Shown: piece after piece, positions 23,366 through 35,776 of the stretch | Layout of the letters: each line of letters begins with the position of its first letter | Position numbering within the stretch: the first letter of the stretch is position 1 | Source: Xestospongia muta | Taxonomy: Eukaryota > Porifera > Demospongiae > Haplosclerida > Petrosiidae | Direction of reading: 5' to 3' | Assembly (NCBI GenBank): GCA_963693285.1 | Contig: OY848925.1 | Location: 6,612,932 to 6,676,931 of the forward strand | Length of the DNA stretch: 64,000 bases | Position numbers and translations under genes: made by a program | The notes under the pieces: generated by a model | Databases searched by the model: none | What the model saw: the letters and a program-made list of their open reading frames with translations, nothing else | What the model was told of the DNA's origin: nothing

Positions 23366-25839
23366 TCACGATGAAGCGGGAATAGAAAAAGCAATTGTTT
23401 TGGCTGCAGCTGCTAATTCTTGTAGTTTAGTTAGAGAAGACATAATATTGGCAGAAGGAAACAGAGAGACAACCTAATATTATAAGAGAAGACATAATAG
23501 TCTTTGTGTGTCTTAATAAAAAGTTATCAGTAAACACAGTATAATATTGTTATCAAATTACTTGTGGCTATCCAAATTACATACGGAGATGATAATCATA
23601 TTACAATGTAAATATATTGACTGTTATACAATTCTCTGTATTTATTATCATATCTCTTATTGCTGTTACGTAAACATTGAAAGTGCTCATGTAGTAAGTG
23701 TTATCTTACAATGTCTTCTTACTTGATTGATATAGTTCTCAATGTCAAGGGCTAGTTGTATACGAATTTTGTTGTCATCACTTATACCATTTGAAGTCTC
23801 AGGAATCAAAGACTTTCGAGATCTCTTTAACTTTAATAAGCTATCTTCTGTTCTTTTTACATTGCTAAGTACCTCTGATGTTAGCTCATGATATCTAATA
23901 AAAGTATATATAGTGTAATATTTATCTGCCTGTTCATTCATTAATCTATCCATTTCTTACCGTTCAGTGACACCTTCGATAACCTGTTTCATCCATTCTT
24001 GTCTTAATTCTCCTGTTATTTTTAGCTCAGATAACGGTTTTAGTATTGTTCCCACATATCCTGAAGGCTTACAAGGAACCTACAAAACAAACAATTAACA
24101 CAAGGATATTCCACCCACAATTACAAATTATATTGTGTCAATAAATCTGATTACCTCACGGTTTGTGCGCCGGAAAAGACGTGGTATTGTTTGAACGGGT
24201 TCCAAATTATTACAACATTGTTGTTTGAGCATGTCTGTCACATGGTATCCTGTTTTCGGTAGTAATGAATAAAGATGGTCACATGTGCTCTTAAATTGGC
24301 CTAGTGGGAAATTAGATCACAATTATCTTCGCATAATTGGTAAAAAAATTATGATTTAATGCTATATGAAGTACATCAGTATCAGTTATGAAACCCTAAC
24401 TTTTATGATACAATCTCTTGCACATTTTACTAAATTTGGTCGTGTAATATCTGCTTGATAGCTCTCTACTTTTATCGAATAAAAATACTAATTAATATCA
24501 TTATATTCTATTATTTTAACTGTTTACTCTAAACACTGAAATTTTAATTCTTTATATAATCAATTTACTAAGCTTTGACTCTCTTTATATCCGTTATTAT
24601 GTCTGGACAAAGTCAATGTGTAGCTATATTTGTAGTAATATAGGCCCACCTTCAAATTTCCCTGTTTCAATTGCTTTCTCTAACAAAACAAGTTTTGGAG
24701 AAACGATATCTTTCATGAAGCCCTCAAACTGTTATAGAATACAAAGGAAAGGAAAGATAATTCGATTTAAATATAATTAATCCATCCTATGTATTGCAAA
24801 CAGTTTCAGTTTCAAAATAATTTCTAATAAATATAATCGAACAACGCGCTTCGCGAGCCAGAGGTCCTAAAATCGTGTCATCGACCAGACATTTAACGAT
24901 CTTCCACGAAGAATGCACTTCGTCCCACTGACAATTTTATCTCTCCTGTTCTTGCTAGTACCAGCAATTACATCTCCAGTAGAAGAGAAGCTAATAGTGA
25001 CCACGTTCGTCTCATCGGGTGAAGAGCTCGTCACGCCTTACAAAGAGCTCTTCGAAACAAAGACTATGGGACATATAATTTATACAGTAATAAGAGGTCT
25101 CAATAGATCGACTATTGCTCCTCTTTTAATGAATTTAATCACCCTCGATCCCTCAGAACACAATGAGTCGACAGCTATGGAATTTTGTGAAAGCCAAGTG
25201 AAGCAGTTTCTCAATGGTAGCATGAACAAAGATAATCCTGACGGCTGTGAATACATAGTTCAATGTAGCGATTATCAACCTTCTCGCTTTCCAGCGATTC
25301 TCATTAAAGGTATGTGTGGCAATTCTTACTGTGGCCATCCTAAGGTAACAGGGGTCATCAAACATTGTAACAACCACAGAGAGAGGCTTCCTGTACTTCG
25401 TTATAAAACCACTGGTATCTCTTATCTACGTTACAATAATGGAGATACTAATACACTAAGAGGGATATGGGTAAAAGATCGTGTAAGCATTAATACAGAT
25501 TGTAAATGCCTCTAATAGCAAAAAAATTAAAGAAATTGTGATATTTAATTATTATTTTTTTATTTTATCACTTCGATTTTTAGGCCTTTAATACACTATT
25601 TAATAATGTATGGAGTTATTAAATGAGTTATGATTATCTAGTTTCAATGTTATTGTAATTGTATTATTTAATCATTTATAAATTATCGGTTTGTATTGTT
25701 GCTATCACAACAACTAATTATATTCAACATTAACAAAGGACAAGCCAAAAACAGTGCTTCGATCTGCCAGTCACCACTCCACCTTTATACCAATCTAGAT
25801 CTGTCAAGGTCGTGAAATCAGCAGTAGTAGCTATGTGCT

Positions 25840-25872
<33 letters not shown>

Positions 25873-28800
25873 CAGAACAGCTGTGACTTATTAGTCTACC
25901 ACAATGAATCCAGGTGGTTCTTATATGGTAATTAAGTTATATTTTCATGGCTTCATTAACAACATAACTATAATACTAATAACCATTAGTATTTAAAACT
26001 AATTGTAATTCCAGTGGTAATTTTGAAGATATCTAAAAAATCTGCAAGCTGTACATATTCTGTCAGTTATTTGCAAAGGTCTTTCTGCACAATATCATAC
26101 AGATCCTTTATCACTGTATAGTCTTCATATTTTACTGATGTTTTTAGATCTGTTGCTTGTATTGTGTCTAGTTAAGGAACTTGTAGCTCCAGGGATGTCA
26201 TTTGTTTTTAAAACTAAACTCAATTGTGAACTAATAAAATATCTAATTTAATTGATTTATTTAATATGTAATGTTAATTCTAATCATTATAGATGCAGTC
26301 TGAGTTTTAGATATCAATTCTAATTCGGATCATTGCCTCACCAATAACTAACTACTTGTAAACAACAGTTAGATATTAAAAAACTTATTATAACAATGAC
26401 CTGTTTGTTACTATAATTTAGTCTTCCCATTCACTGTTTATCCATTGTGTATCAAATTGCTATTAAGAAAAGTTTATGAGAGTGTTAAAGAAGCCAGTGG
26501 TGTGGAAGTCTACATTTAATACTGTAGTTTTGAGCACAATCATTATCAGCTATCAGCTTTAATGAAATTCACGACACCTCAATCATATTTAAAACTTGTT
26601 AATGAGTCATCACTACTATAAAACCTGTTAAAAAACCTTACAGTCTTACCTCTAGTGATAAGTTATTCAAACAGCTTTCTTAGTTTATGACCAATCATTG
26701 CAGCATTCACCACTACCCATTTTGAAGCCTGACTTATAGCCACTAGCATGATATTTGGACAATGAAGATAGGAATTCAATGACTTCCACTTTTCTCATTC
26801 AAAGTATCTGTAGGCAGAATGCATGGACTGACAGAACTAAAGCAGAACTTGGCCAGTTTATATACTTGCAACTGAACTGGTTGAAAGTAAAAGTATAACA
26901 TTTCAAAATAGAAACTATAACAAACATATATTTTGAAAATACATTATCTTATCAACAAGCATAGTTGTATACACATTGGGGGTTATCACTTAATACCTAA
27001 CGTCAACAAAAAGATAGCGATTCCTATCTGAAAGCACTCCCTTCCTTGGAGAGGAACTTCTTCTCCTTAATCACACATAACACATCTCCCAAAAATGACT
27101 CATTAGGAAAACATAACCCTTCTTATCAGTAAGGAGTCCTTCAAGCAATCCCCTACATACTGTATCAAGCACCAAGACTTTAGCTAAATATGCTTACCCA
27201 CAAGCTGTCTAGCGGTGCAAATTGAAAACATTACCTCATTCTAATGGTACCTGACTATCAGAGTTGTTTTGCAGGTTGAGTATACAAGTTTTTTGATGAT
27301 TGTATAAGTTAAACAAACTAAGGGATCGTGTCAAGATGATAAAGGACCCAATTTCCAATTAGAAAGTCACTATAAAAAGCAACAGTGAGAATGCATTTCA
27401 AACATTCAGATCAGTTCAAGAAATAAGTTTAGGAGAAAATTTGAGTCATATCTCTCTTATTTTAAAGTTCAAAAATAATGTCTTCAAAGTTAACTATTAC
27501 CATTGTCACTATACTTCTGCTGCAGACCTATTTTGCTAAAGGAGATAGTGGAGAACACAACTCTTCAGGCCTACCAGAAGAATGTCAAGACTACGACCTA
27601 CATTGGTTTATACAGCAATATGATCGTCGCATTCTTACAAAGCCTTTCCTGAACATAGGAGTTAATATCTCGTTGCCAGATGCAGCTGTAGCTAAACATT
27701 GGAAATTTAGACAACAACTCAAAAATGCACACGTACAAAAGTTGATGCCACAACATGTCTGTGAAGAAGGTCTTCCAGAACACCCTCAACAACTCAATCA
27801 AGCATGCTCATGGAACTACACTTGTGATTATAATCCTCATCGATTTCCAGCCTATGTGTTCCATGCTCATTGCAAAAGTAACCACTGGTGGCATTTTACT
27901 CCACCCAACCAAAAGAGACCCCAACCTTGTCGTCTTATTTACTATCCTGTCCCAATGTTGTATAATACTGGTTGTAATCCTGTGACTAGTAAAAAGAATT
28001 GGGAATGGAGACAAGAGATGGTGAGTGTCGCATGTGCTTGATCTTTCTTAGACTTTTGTTCAGTTTGACGCTCCATATATCACTGTCTTCATAAGTTGTA
28101 TTTTTTGTACGATACTTAATCACAATATTTAATTCAATTTTCAACAATTTGATCACTTATTAGTGATGTTTGTTTCATAATAAGTTGTTAATAACTTTTG
28201 TATTATAATTATTACTGGTTTTTTTTTTAAATTCCAATCTTAATTTTGATTAATTTACCTTGTTTGTTATAACACATTTTTGTAATATACTTACCTTTGG
28301 AAGAGTGAACAAAATCATACAAGTCAATTTAACTTAATCATTAACATAACAAATGTAACTGGGCTCAGACTGAAACTAATACTGACATGGGATTCAGTCC
28401 AATAACGATGGAATGGGAAACCTTAATTAAGCTAAGCGAAATAATTCAGGTGCACTAACCTGATTAGAGAATGTTCTAATATCTTGTACAAGTTGAATAC
28501 AATCAGATATAGATAAAGTCTAAAGGAATATTATAATAATAACAATATTGTACACTATAGAGAGTTAATTTAAGTACAATTACTATAGTTTAGTAGCAAT
28601 GAATGAAGTTGTGAATACATAGATTTGTACTAAAGAGAGTGCAAGTGAAAATAGATGATCATTAATTTGTTATAATGATATAATGCAGTTCTTATAGTAA
28701 TATATGAACAAGTTCTATTAGCAATAAAGTTATGTTCCATGCAACAGTGGATAGTATGAGTCAGTAACACAATTGATGTTAATGTTGAACTAGTCAATTC

Positions 28801-31800
28801 AAAATTTTTTAATGCAATGTTCACACTAATACAGCTAATATGATATCTCAAAATTGATAATGGATATCTATTTAAAAAAAGAATAAATCACAGGTGGACT
28901 TCTAATAGTCTCATTACTCTAACGCTTCATTTGATATTAGCAATGTAGTATTATTATTCACACCTTCTTAATGATACTATATTTACTACATGTGCAACAC
29001 ATGCAATAAAAACAACTTTTATGACACATATAGTCTACGTGGTCAGTCATGATATTATCTGATTTAATTTTCTTTGAGTGACTCATTTATCACTCATAAA
29101 TCAGATGACACATACTGTAACAGGTACCAGGGAATTTTTCAGCAGGTTACATTTAATTCACACAAACTAACAGGACACACACACGCAAAGGATATTGTCA
29201 GTTTTTATCTATATGTGTAAACATTGACCTTTAGTTAATTTTTTTAAAAATGCTGACATCAATCTCTTCTATCCATCCATCCATCCATCCATCCATCTAT
29301 CCATCCATCCATCCATTCATCCATCCATTCATTCATCCATTCATTACCACGTTATATAAAGCCTTAATACATTGATTTCCGAGAGAGTATCAAGTGTTCA
29401 ATTGTGATATGTTTTTATTTCAATATTACCATTTACAAGATAAACAAAAACAAGAAAGAGAAATAAACTCTGTCACTACCAACATATCTTGTAGAATTAA
29501 CAATCTATAATCTACATATATACAAAACCAGCTATCCTTCTATCAATTCATTCATTCATCCATCTATTCATTCATTCATCCATCTATTCATCCATCCATC
29601 CATTCACTTACTTCTTGGCCATCAAGAATTCCATTTAGCCACACCCCAACTCTAATAATCAACTAAACAAAAACATAAGTCACAAACAATAATAGACTCC
29701 ACCCACTAATACCTGTAGAGTGAGTTTCCAAAATCGATGCACTAAAGATGAGAGATAAATACCATCAGACCAACATTGATTTAAACAGCTGGAAAGTGTA
29801 GCAAAAACCTCAAGAGAATATATCGTTTCTTTCTCATTCACTATAACATGTAGATTTACACTAATTACATGTATATGTTTATTAATCACATGTAAATGGT
29901 TATTAATTACATGTAAATGGTTATTAATTACATGTACAAATGGTTATTAATACCTTTTTTAAGAGGTAGTTCTAACAATGACTCAAGTTGACCGGCTATC
30001 TCTTGGAATCTAGACAAGAATAATGGATGAACAGTGAGATAAATGGATAAATAAAATGGACAGAATATTGACAGAGAAATATATGTCAATATTTAGAAGT
30101 ATCAGTGTAATTGATAATTTATTTTAAGATGGAAGTTGTTCATTTGTGAGTAGATAATTTTATGAAAGTACTAACTATTACTTTCAGTATTGGTAATATC
30201 ATTGAATTAAATATAATACTTCTTATTACCTTATTTGGTAATAGACTGGTAAACTCCATTTGTTTATAAAGGTAGTATAACTAGGATGGCTTCGTAACCT
30301 TTTGACCTCTGTTATCGACTGACAGTGACTCTCAAATTGACTAAGAAATTGCATACTGGCTGTATAATTCTATAAATAGAATGGGCGGAGTCAAATCATT
30401 AATTATCTATTAAATTTTCTCTTTTATTTATCCCATAATAACAGTTCTAACATCAGAATTAAAACTGGTTGTATAACAGGTTACAGTAACTGGTTATAAC
30501 TGGTTAATTGGTTTACCTTGTAAAAATTATCTGGATTGCCAGGAGCAAAAATGACTCCAGCTTTAGCTTCAATTAAGGAGATTACTTCAGGCCACACCCC
30601 ATTCACAAGAAAATCAAACCCGCCATTACTACCACCTCTGTCCAATCCATTACAAACCTCCAACAAAAAAAGACAGTGTTTTGGAATAAATTTGAGTACT
30701 TCCGAGAGAACACCACTAACACCTTGTGGGTGTGTCAAGACAGACTTTGCAGAAATGACCTAAAAATACAACAAACAACTTAATTGCTGTCTATAACCAT
30801 GGCAACTTAACCTGTTCCATATATGGTCGTACAAAAGTACTACGAAAAAGTTCCTCAGCACTGCTCTGACAACAAACAAGAGAGTATGTCTCCAATGTAT
30901 GTAGCAGCTGTTGATGGTCTTTCTGAGATAGAGAATTGATGAACAAATTCTCCAATAAAGATTGAAAATGATCTGTTATTGCAATCATACGCTATAAAAA
31001 TAATAGACAGTGCTAATTTTGTTATTAACATTAGAGAATGTACCATTCATATGTCTACATTAGAAAAATAAGGGAAGTATATTATCACATCTACTACTAA
31101 AATTATCTGTTAGTAGTACATAGTGACATTCTTAAGAAGGAAGATCTGTTCAGGTTTCCAGATAAACAATAACAACAATAAACATACTGTATGTAAACAT
31201 TTCCTCAAGTGATGTAATAAGATAATGTCAATTGTGAAACTTGCATTACAAATCTCCTGTATTATGAAATAATTAATTAATAATAATGTTTAATAGCACT
31301 ACAAATACCCTTCAAGCACTGCTAGCAAATGCCATTAAACATTTAATAGCTTGCTCTAAACATTCTATCAATTGCTATACTTACCGGGTTGAGTTCCTTT
31401 ACAGCTGGGTGATCAGATATTAGTGATGCATTATGACGTAATTTGTTAAATTCCATGGCCACTCGATCAAGTTCACTCATTTCAAGCATTCTGCCCACTT
31501 TCTTACTGTCGCTAAGCAACTGTTCCAAATGTTCAGTGGTATCAAAAACAAAGATAAGCCTCCGCAAGGTTGCCTAGCAACCAGCTATTAATAGTTAATT
31601 AATTATATGAAGTGCTACCTTTTTGGTTCTCAATGTTGCTCTAGTAGCCATTTTCTTTTCCAAAGCTTCAATTACAGTACTCATTGAGTTTTTAATACCC
31701 TGAGATGAAAGGGTTAAAATTGTCGGCTTCTACATAAGTCAATTAATGAATACCATTATCTCTTGATGCAATTGGGTAAGAGGTGTGGTCAATCTTTCAA

Positions 31801-32176
31801 TCTGTTTGTCCATTCCAACCTATAAACAAAAGTAATGTGTACATGTATCCATGTGATAGGCCTCATTAATATTGGGCGTGGCATCAGAGGTATTATGAGA
31901 GGGGTGTGGCATTAGACTACATTATCAATGTACATAAAATTCACCCACTAGATTTGCTGAGAGATCAAGGAAGTCTGCATAATCTTTGTTAATTAATTCC
32001 ACCATTGCGGCCTTCAATGTACTATAATAAGATTGTAGATCTTGATGTAAATGTTCCACAGTGACATGTCGACGACATTCACTGACAAATTCATCCACAC
32101 TATAATCTTTAGACAAGAAGACATCAGGTGTGAAGCAGAGTTCCTCTGAAGGAGATGGCAATGACATGGTATCCAT
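23366..32176 (-). CDS. COG2: Conserved oligomeric Golgi complex subunit 2
   Basis: A large minus-strand gene of at least 15 exons. The start (ATG 32176) reads [20 protein letters not shown] and later [20 protein letters not shown], the COG2 signature. Further exons are at 31343-31567, 30791-30980, 30520-30738 ([28 protein letters not shown]), 29713-29815 ([20 protein letters not shown]), 29610-29660, 28461-28525 ([15 protein letters not shown]), 24660-24730, 24165-24300 ([18 protein letters not shown]), 23720-23953 ([16 protein letters not shown]) and the last one, [11 protein letters not shown] to TGA at 23366. COG2 is part of the lobe A tether for retrograde vesicles at the Golgi. One intron (about 24735-28460) is huge for this genome and holds two genes on the opposite strand. 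Confidence 0.9.
24913..25515 (+). CDS. Secreted IL-17-like cystine-knot protein, first of pair
   Basis: A 200-residue intronless ORF from ATG 24913. Residues 1-20 are a clear signal peptide ([20 protein letters not shown]). Two N-glycosylation sites (NRST, NEST) precede the folded part. The C-terminal half has the spacing of IL-17 family cytokines: [19 protein letters not shown], then a Cys-rich turn (GMCGNSYCG), RLPVLRYK, a Trp strand (GIWVKDR) and the terminal [10 protein letters not shown] with C-x-C. The Arg-Phe-Pro after an Asp/Tyr-rich strand and the final CxC are typical of IL-17. It lies inside a COG2 intron on the opposite strand. Alternatives are another cystine-knot family such as a noggin-like or sponge-specific factor. 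Family assignment comes from pattern reading only. Confidence 0.7.
   Translation: MHFVPLTILSLLFLLVPAITSPVEEKLIVTTFVSSGEELVTPYKELFETKTMGHIIYTVIRGLNRSTIAPLLMNLITLDPSEHNESTAMEFCESQVKQFLNGSMNKDNPDGCEYIVQCSDYQPSRFPAILIKGMCGNSYCGHPKVTGVIKHCNNHRERLPVLRYKTTGISYLRYNNGDTNTLRGIWVKDRVSINTDCKCL
25841..25871. repeat. (CA)n microsatellite
   Basis: About 15 uninterrupted CA dinucleotides. Confidence 0.95.
27371..27378 (+). promoter_or_regulatory. TATA box candidate of the second IL-17-like gene
   Basis: TATAAAAA lies 107 bp before the ATG at 27478, within a short AT-poor patch, at a distance that would leave a 5' UTR of about 75 bp. Inducible genes often have TATA boxes; use here is inference. Confidence 0.4.
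27478..28041 (+). CDS. Secreted IL-17-like cystine-knot protein, second of pair
   Basis: A 187-residue intronless ORF with signal peptide ([20 protein letters not shown]). The mature part contains [20 protein letters not shown], very like the S-P-W-x-Y...D-P-x-R-[FY]-P strand of IL-17 cytokines. It continues with [21 protein letters not shown], a Trp strand (NWEWRQEM) and VSVACA. IL-17 proteins end this strand in C-x-C; here the codon at the place of the last Cys is TGA (TGT GCT TGA), so the final half-cystine is missing. Eight cysteines remain. It shares the FPA and C-x5/6-[YF]-x-C patterns with the first gene, so they are probably old tandem duplicates. Nested in the COG2 intron, opposite strand. 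Confidence 0.7.
   Translation: MSSKLTITIVTILLLQTYFAKGDSGEHNSSGLPEECQDYDLHWFIQQYDRRILTKPFLNIGVNISLPDAAVAKHWKFRQQLKNAHVQKLMPQHVCEEGLPEHPQQLNQACSWNYTCDYNPHRFPAYVFHAHCKSNHWWHFTPPNQKRPQPCRLIYYPVPMLYNTGCNPVTSKKNWEWRQEMVSVACA
28526..29609. other. COG2 intron with simple repeats
   Basis: No coding signal. It contains (ATCC)n and (ATTC)n tracts, so its length probably varies between individuals. Confidence 0.5.
29272..29344. repeat. (ATCC)n microsatellite
   Basis: Tandem ATCC with some ATTC variants; a second, shorter ATTC/ATCC tract lies at 29547-29605. Confidence 0.9.
29860..29955. repeat. 23-bp tandem repeat in a COG2 intron
   Basis: Four diverged copies of a unit around TTACATGTAAATGGTTATTA. 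Confidence 0.8.
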
Positions 32177-32309
32177 TAGATGTAGTATACGGAGTTGACA
32201 GTTGTTTACTGCATTACATTTCTATACAAAATTCAGAACGTTTCCGTTTACCTCCGCACTCTTACAATAGGGCGTGGTCAATCACACAGACGTCTTCTCT
32301 GCAGTAGCC
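32177..32309. promoter_or_regulatory. Divergent promoter COG2 / FRMD8
   Basis: 133 bp between the divergent start codons of COG2 and FRMD8, with no clear core element. Confidence 0.4.
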
Positions 32310-33900
32310 ATGGCTGTTCATCTTCAGCAATCACCACAAGATATTTCTGTTATATCATCAGATAAGGACACCAGTCAGGTGGCGGTAAGTCTAGAAGAAG
32401 AGAGTACAGATAAAGCTGGGCAGAAACAAGTCAAGTTTAGTGAAGGTGATGATAGCCTGGGAGATGTACCATCACCCACACAACCTCAGCCAAGTCTAAT
32501 GGCCCCTGTAAAACGTGAGTTAACGTTAATGAGAAGTGCATTATCTGATATCTGATTTAATAGCCATTAGTTTACGTATTTTTACTGTTGATAATCAATC
32601 TGAACTGATATCCTTTCCAACTGGTCGTTACACTACTGCTGGAGATATTGTGTCGGCTATGATCACTCAACTCAGAATACCCAATGAGATGAAGGATGTA
32701 TTTAGTATTTGGTTATTGTCACCTTATCTACGTGAGTTCTAGATAGAACATAGGTGTTTGTTCACTCAATTCTCTCTCTCTTTCGCTCCTTCTTTAGAGT
32801 TACAACTAAAGAGTTACCATGTTCCAGTAAAATTGTTCAAGAAATGGCACGAACTACTTACTCAGTACACTACAGCTTCTTATGATGTTTGTAAATCAGG
32901 TATGTTATTTGTAAAAACAGTATCAGACATTAACGATTGAAGGAAGAACTACAACTGACATCAGTAAACCCCACACTATGTCTATATAGTAGACTAGTAG
33001 TACTCTTTATACAATGTCTATATAGTAGACTAATAGTACTCTTTATACAATGTCTATATAGTAGACTAGTAGTACTCTTTATACAATGTCTATATAGTAG
33101 ACTAATAGTACTCTTTATACAATGTCTATATATGGCAATGAATATACAGTTTATCTCATATAGACTAACTGTTTATAATTTGTTATAAAATAGTGACCTT
33201 CCTTTGAGTAACTTGTTGAAATGTTTTGCCATAAATGACTAACCACTGTCAATGTTGTGATGAGGGCATCTTTATCTCTCTCCTTCTCAGATCAGCCTAT
33301 ATTGTCTTTTAGACGCAATGCCTTTCTACCTCTGAAAGAAGAGAAACGACTCATTGCTAAAAGGAATTCAAAAGAAGCATTGACATTGCTATATCACGAG
33401 GTCAATATTGTATATGTAATAGAATGTATTGAGGAGAGAAGTATATTAAATAAAGATATGTTTAATAATTCTTATTAACAAATGAACGACTAAGAGATAT
33501 TGCAGTAATGATCTGTTGTGTGTATAGTATCTGAGTGTTATTTCTCTCTTAGGCTGTTTTTAACGTTGTTAATGGACGCTATCCATTGAGCAAAGAGGAG
33601 TTAATTGAATTGGGATCTCTTCAGTGTGCAGTAGAAAATAAAGAATTTGACGAACAGAAACACACTTCAGACGATTTCAAGTAATAAATCTGTCACACTG
33701 AGTGTGGTCATGTTAATGTTTTTCAGACCTAATTTAAAGCAATATTTTCCGACCCATTTAATACCAGTTACTACTGGATTAAAGAGCAAGCTATTAGGAG
33801 GAGGATCTAAAACTGATCCACTAGAGAGTGACCTTGTCGCTGGATATAAAGATGCCTGGGATAAAGTAAGACTATATATTTAATAGTTAGTTAGTAATTA

Positions 33901-33935
<35 letters not shown>

Positions 33936-35043
33936 CCTCCCTCCCTCCCTCTCCCCCCCCTCTCTCTCTCCCTCTCCCCCCTCTCTCTCCCCTAGGTTAG
34001 TAAAGGTACAAAGAAGCGGATGGAGAAGGAAGTTAATGTAGAGGAAAGTGCTGTGGCTCGTAGTCTTGGACAAGATGAGGAAGTTAAATTGTGGCAAGAT
34101 ACTGACTTACAATTAAAGCTTCTCTACTTACAACGATGCTGGATAAAACCATATTATGGGTCAGTGTGAAATGGACGCATAATAATAGTATGTTTATATG
34201 TCCATTGTCTTACTATAGTTGTGTGATGTTTCGTGGTCAAGTGGAACGCAAGGCATCTAATATAAAGCAGCTGCTGGTCTATTCTGATAGAAATGTTATC
34301 GTTGCTATTAACACTGAATGTCTCCACCTTTTTACTGACAATAGTCCAAGAGTAAGTCTAAAGACTTAAAATTATATGGAAAGTAACTATCTCTCTCTCT
34401 CCCTCCACCAAATAGGATATTATGTTATATCTTACATATGATTTATTTTCTTGGGATTTCCATCCAGCCACTGAGGAAGGAGAAAACTTCTATTCGTCTT
34501 TATGGCTAGAATTTGACTCAATGCAAGGTTCTCATAAAGTAGCTAAAAGATTGCAAATCTTCTCTCGACAAGTAAACACAATAACACCCACTCACTAAAT
34601 TATTATATAATGATGTATTAACAGGCTCCCATGATGGACGCCATGATCACAAGATGTGTGGATCAACTTAATAAACAAGACGAAGAACTAAAGAAATTAC
34701 GTATAAATGAAGGAGGGCCTGAGTAAGTCTTCAATATTGCGTTGAGATCTTTCACTCGATATTATTATAGGGAACTACCTCTTTGTTCCATTACAACTGA
34801 CCGAAATTTACCATCGGCAAAAAATTACAAAGAAGATAAATTTAAATGTGATGTATACACACCTGAAGGTAAAAATGAGAAGGGGCAATCATCTTTTTAC
34901 ACTTTATTTTATTGTCAGGTGAACCAGTATCACAATTCAGATTCTTCAAGAAAAAAAGTGTAGATGAAATGACACCTCCCTCAGTTGGGCCTAGTAATCC
35001 TTTAACTCAAACCTCCGAAGAAGAAGAGAGTAGTAACCTGTGA
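32310..35043 (+). CDS. FRMD8: FERM domain-containing protein 8
   Basis: About eleven exons from ATG 32310 (exon 1 is 32310-32514) to TGA 35041-35043. After an acidic N-terminus the FERM part opens with VDNQSELISFPTGRYTTAGD and DVFSIWLLSPYL, then LQLKSYHVPVKLFKKW, LSFRRNAFLPLKEE, ARSLGQDEE, LQRCWIKPYYG|CVMFRGQVERKA, WLEFDSMQGS and KRLQIFSRQAPMMDAMITRC. Order and motifs match animal FRMD8 rather than other FERM proteins. In vertebrates FRMD8 stabilises the iRhom-ADAM17 sheddase at the cell surface. ATG 32310 is preferred because no in-frame ATG lies between it and the COG2 start. Confidence 0.87.
32975..33135. repeat. 36-bp tandem repeat in a FRMD8 intron
   Basis: Four copies of a unit around CTTTATACAATGTCTATATA. 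Because the unit is a multiple of three it stays open and mimics a short repetitive protein. Confidence 0.9.
33904..33994. repeat. (TC)n/(C)n tract in a FRMD8 intron
   Basis: A long pyrimidine tract directly before the acceptor CCCTAG. It may act as an extended polypyrimidine tract. Confidence 0.9.
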
Positions 35044-35241
35044 GTCATCCAGTTTTTTAGCATTTCAAGTTATTGTTACAATTCTTCAGACCACACCCAC
35101 AAACATCTCAGTAATATATAACCTTTTTTCTTGTGGAATGTCTGTCTTTATTGTTCATTAATTTTTATTAAAACTTTGAACGATTCTATGTTCTAAAAAT
35201 GCCTAGAAATGATTCACTATATACTTTTATTTTTTGTTTCG

Positions 35242-35776
35242 TTATTGATCTTTTTTTAAAATGGTAACCATTATCATCCATATTATAGATATACCTAAAG
35301 AACCAGTAACATTACACTAAGGCTAGGATACATACTGACCTGATACAATTAAAGGAGCTACTGTCCCTGCACAAAGAGGTGCAGTCTTGTACACAAATAC
35401 TTCCGTAGCAAAGTGATAAAAAGCAATAACAAATGAAATAAAAGTAGCTATATAAAGACTAAAAAAAAAGAAAAATACTAATCTTTAATGTCGATACTAA
35501 GCGGACACCATACCTCTGGTTGTGAGGAGAAAAGACAAAGGCCAATCTAATAATGGCTGCTAACAATGTCCACGTCCCAAATACTCTTGACACTAGAGGT
35601 GTAGCTATGATACAAGTAATTTATCAGTATCTACAGTTATAGATGATACCATTATCAGCTGCTAATAAATAGATTCTCTCTCGTGGATAGTTCTCATTAA
35701 GTAAACACTGGACGCTATTACCAATGGCTGCTACAGCTACCAGGCTAATCCAACCTCTCAACAAGAGAAGTGGCAT
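35242..35776 (-). CDS. ERG28: Ergosterol biosynthesis protein 28 homologue
   Basis: Four exons on the minus strand. Exon 1 reads MPLLLLRGWISLVAVAAIGN then SVQCLLNENYPRE; exon 2 reads PLVSRVFGTWTLLAAIIRLA; exon 3 reads IAFYHFATEVFVYKTAPLCA then GTVAPLIVSG; the last adds WMIMVTILKKDQ. Four hydrophobic helices and the F-G-x-W-T-L-L and H-F-x-[ST/A]-E motifs identify ERG28. It is an ER membrane scaffold that holds the sterol C4-demethylation enzymes together. Length is about 130 residues, as usual for the family. The stop is at 35244-35242. Confidence 0.85.

Larger units (their letters stand above)
25516..27477. other. Non-coding stretch between the two IL-17-like genes
   Basis: AT-rich and inside the COG2 intron, with no ORF of note. 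It contains a (CA)n microsatellite at 25841-25871. A short ATG followed by MNPGGSYM and a possible donor (25904-25930) has no partner exon that I can find. Confidence 0.5.

Noticed and set aside
25841..25871. CRISPR-like or other direct repeat arrays
   Set aside because: The simple repeats and minisatellites in the window lack spacer structure, and the organism is an animal.
25904..25935. Possible mini-exon MNPGGSYM followed by GTAATT
   Set aside because: No acceptor or coding continuation could be linked to it; the region is intron of COG2 on the other strand.
27598..28014. ORFs antisense to or in other frames of the second IL-17-like gene
   Set aside because: Shadows; only the frame starting at 27478 has a signal peptide and a cysteine pattern.
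32937..33188. Repetitive ORF CLYSRLVVLFIQ x 4
   Set aside because: Lies in a FRMD8 intron and is simply the translation of a 36-bp tandem repeat.
33891..34097. Glu/Arg-rich minus-strand ORF (GEREREREREC type)
   Set aside because: Complement of a TC-rich intron tract.
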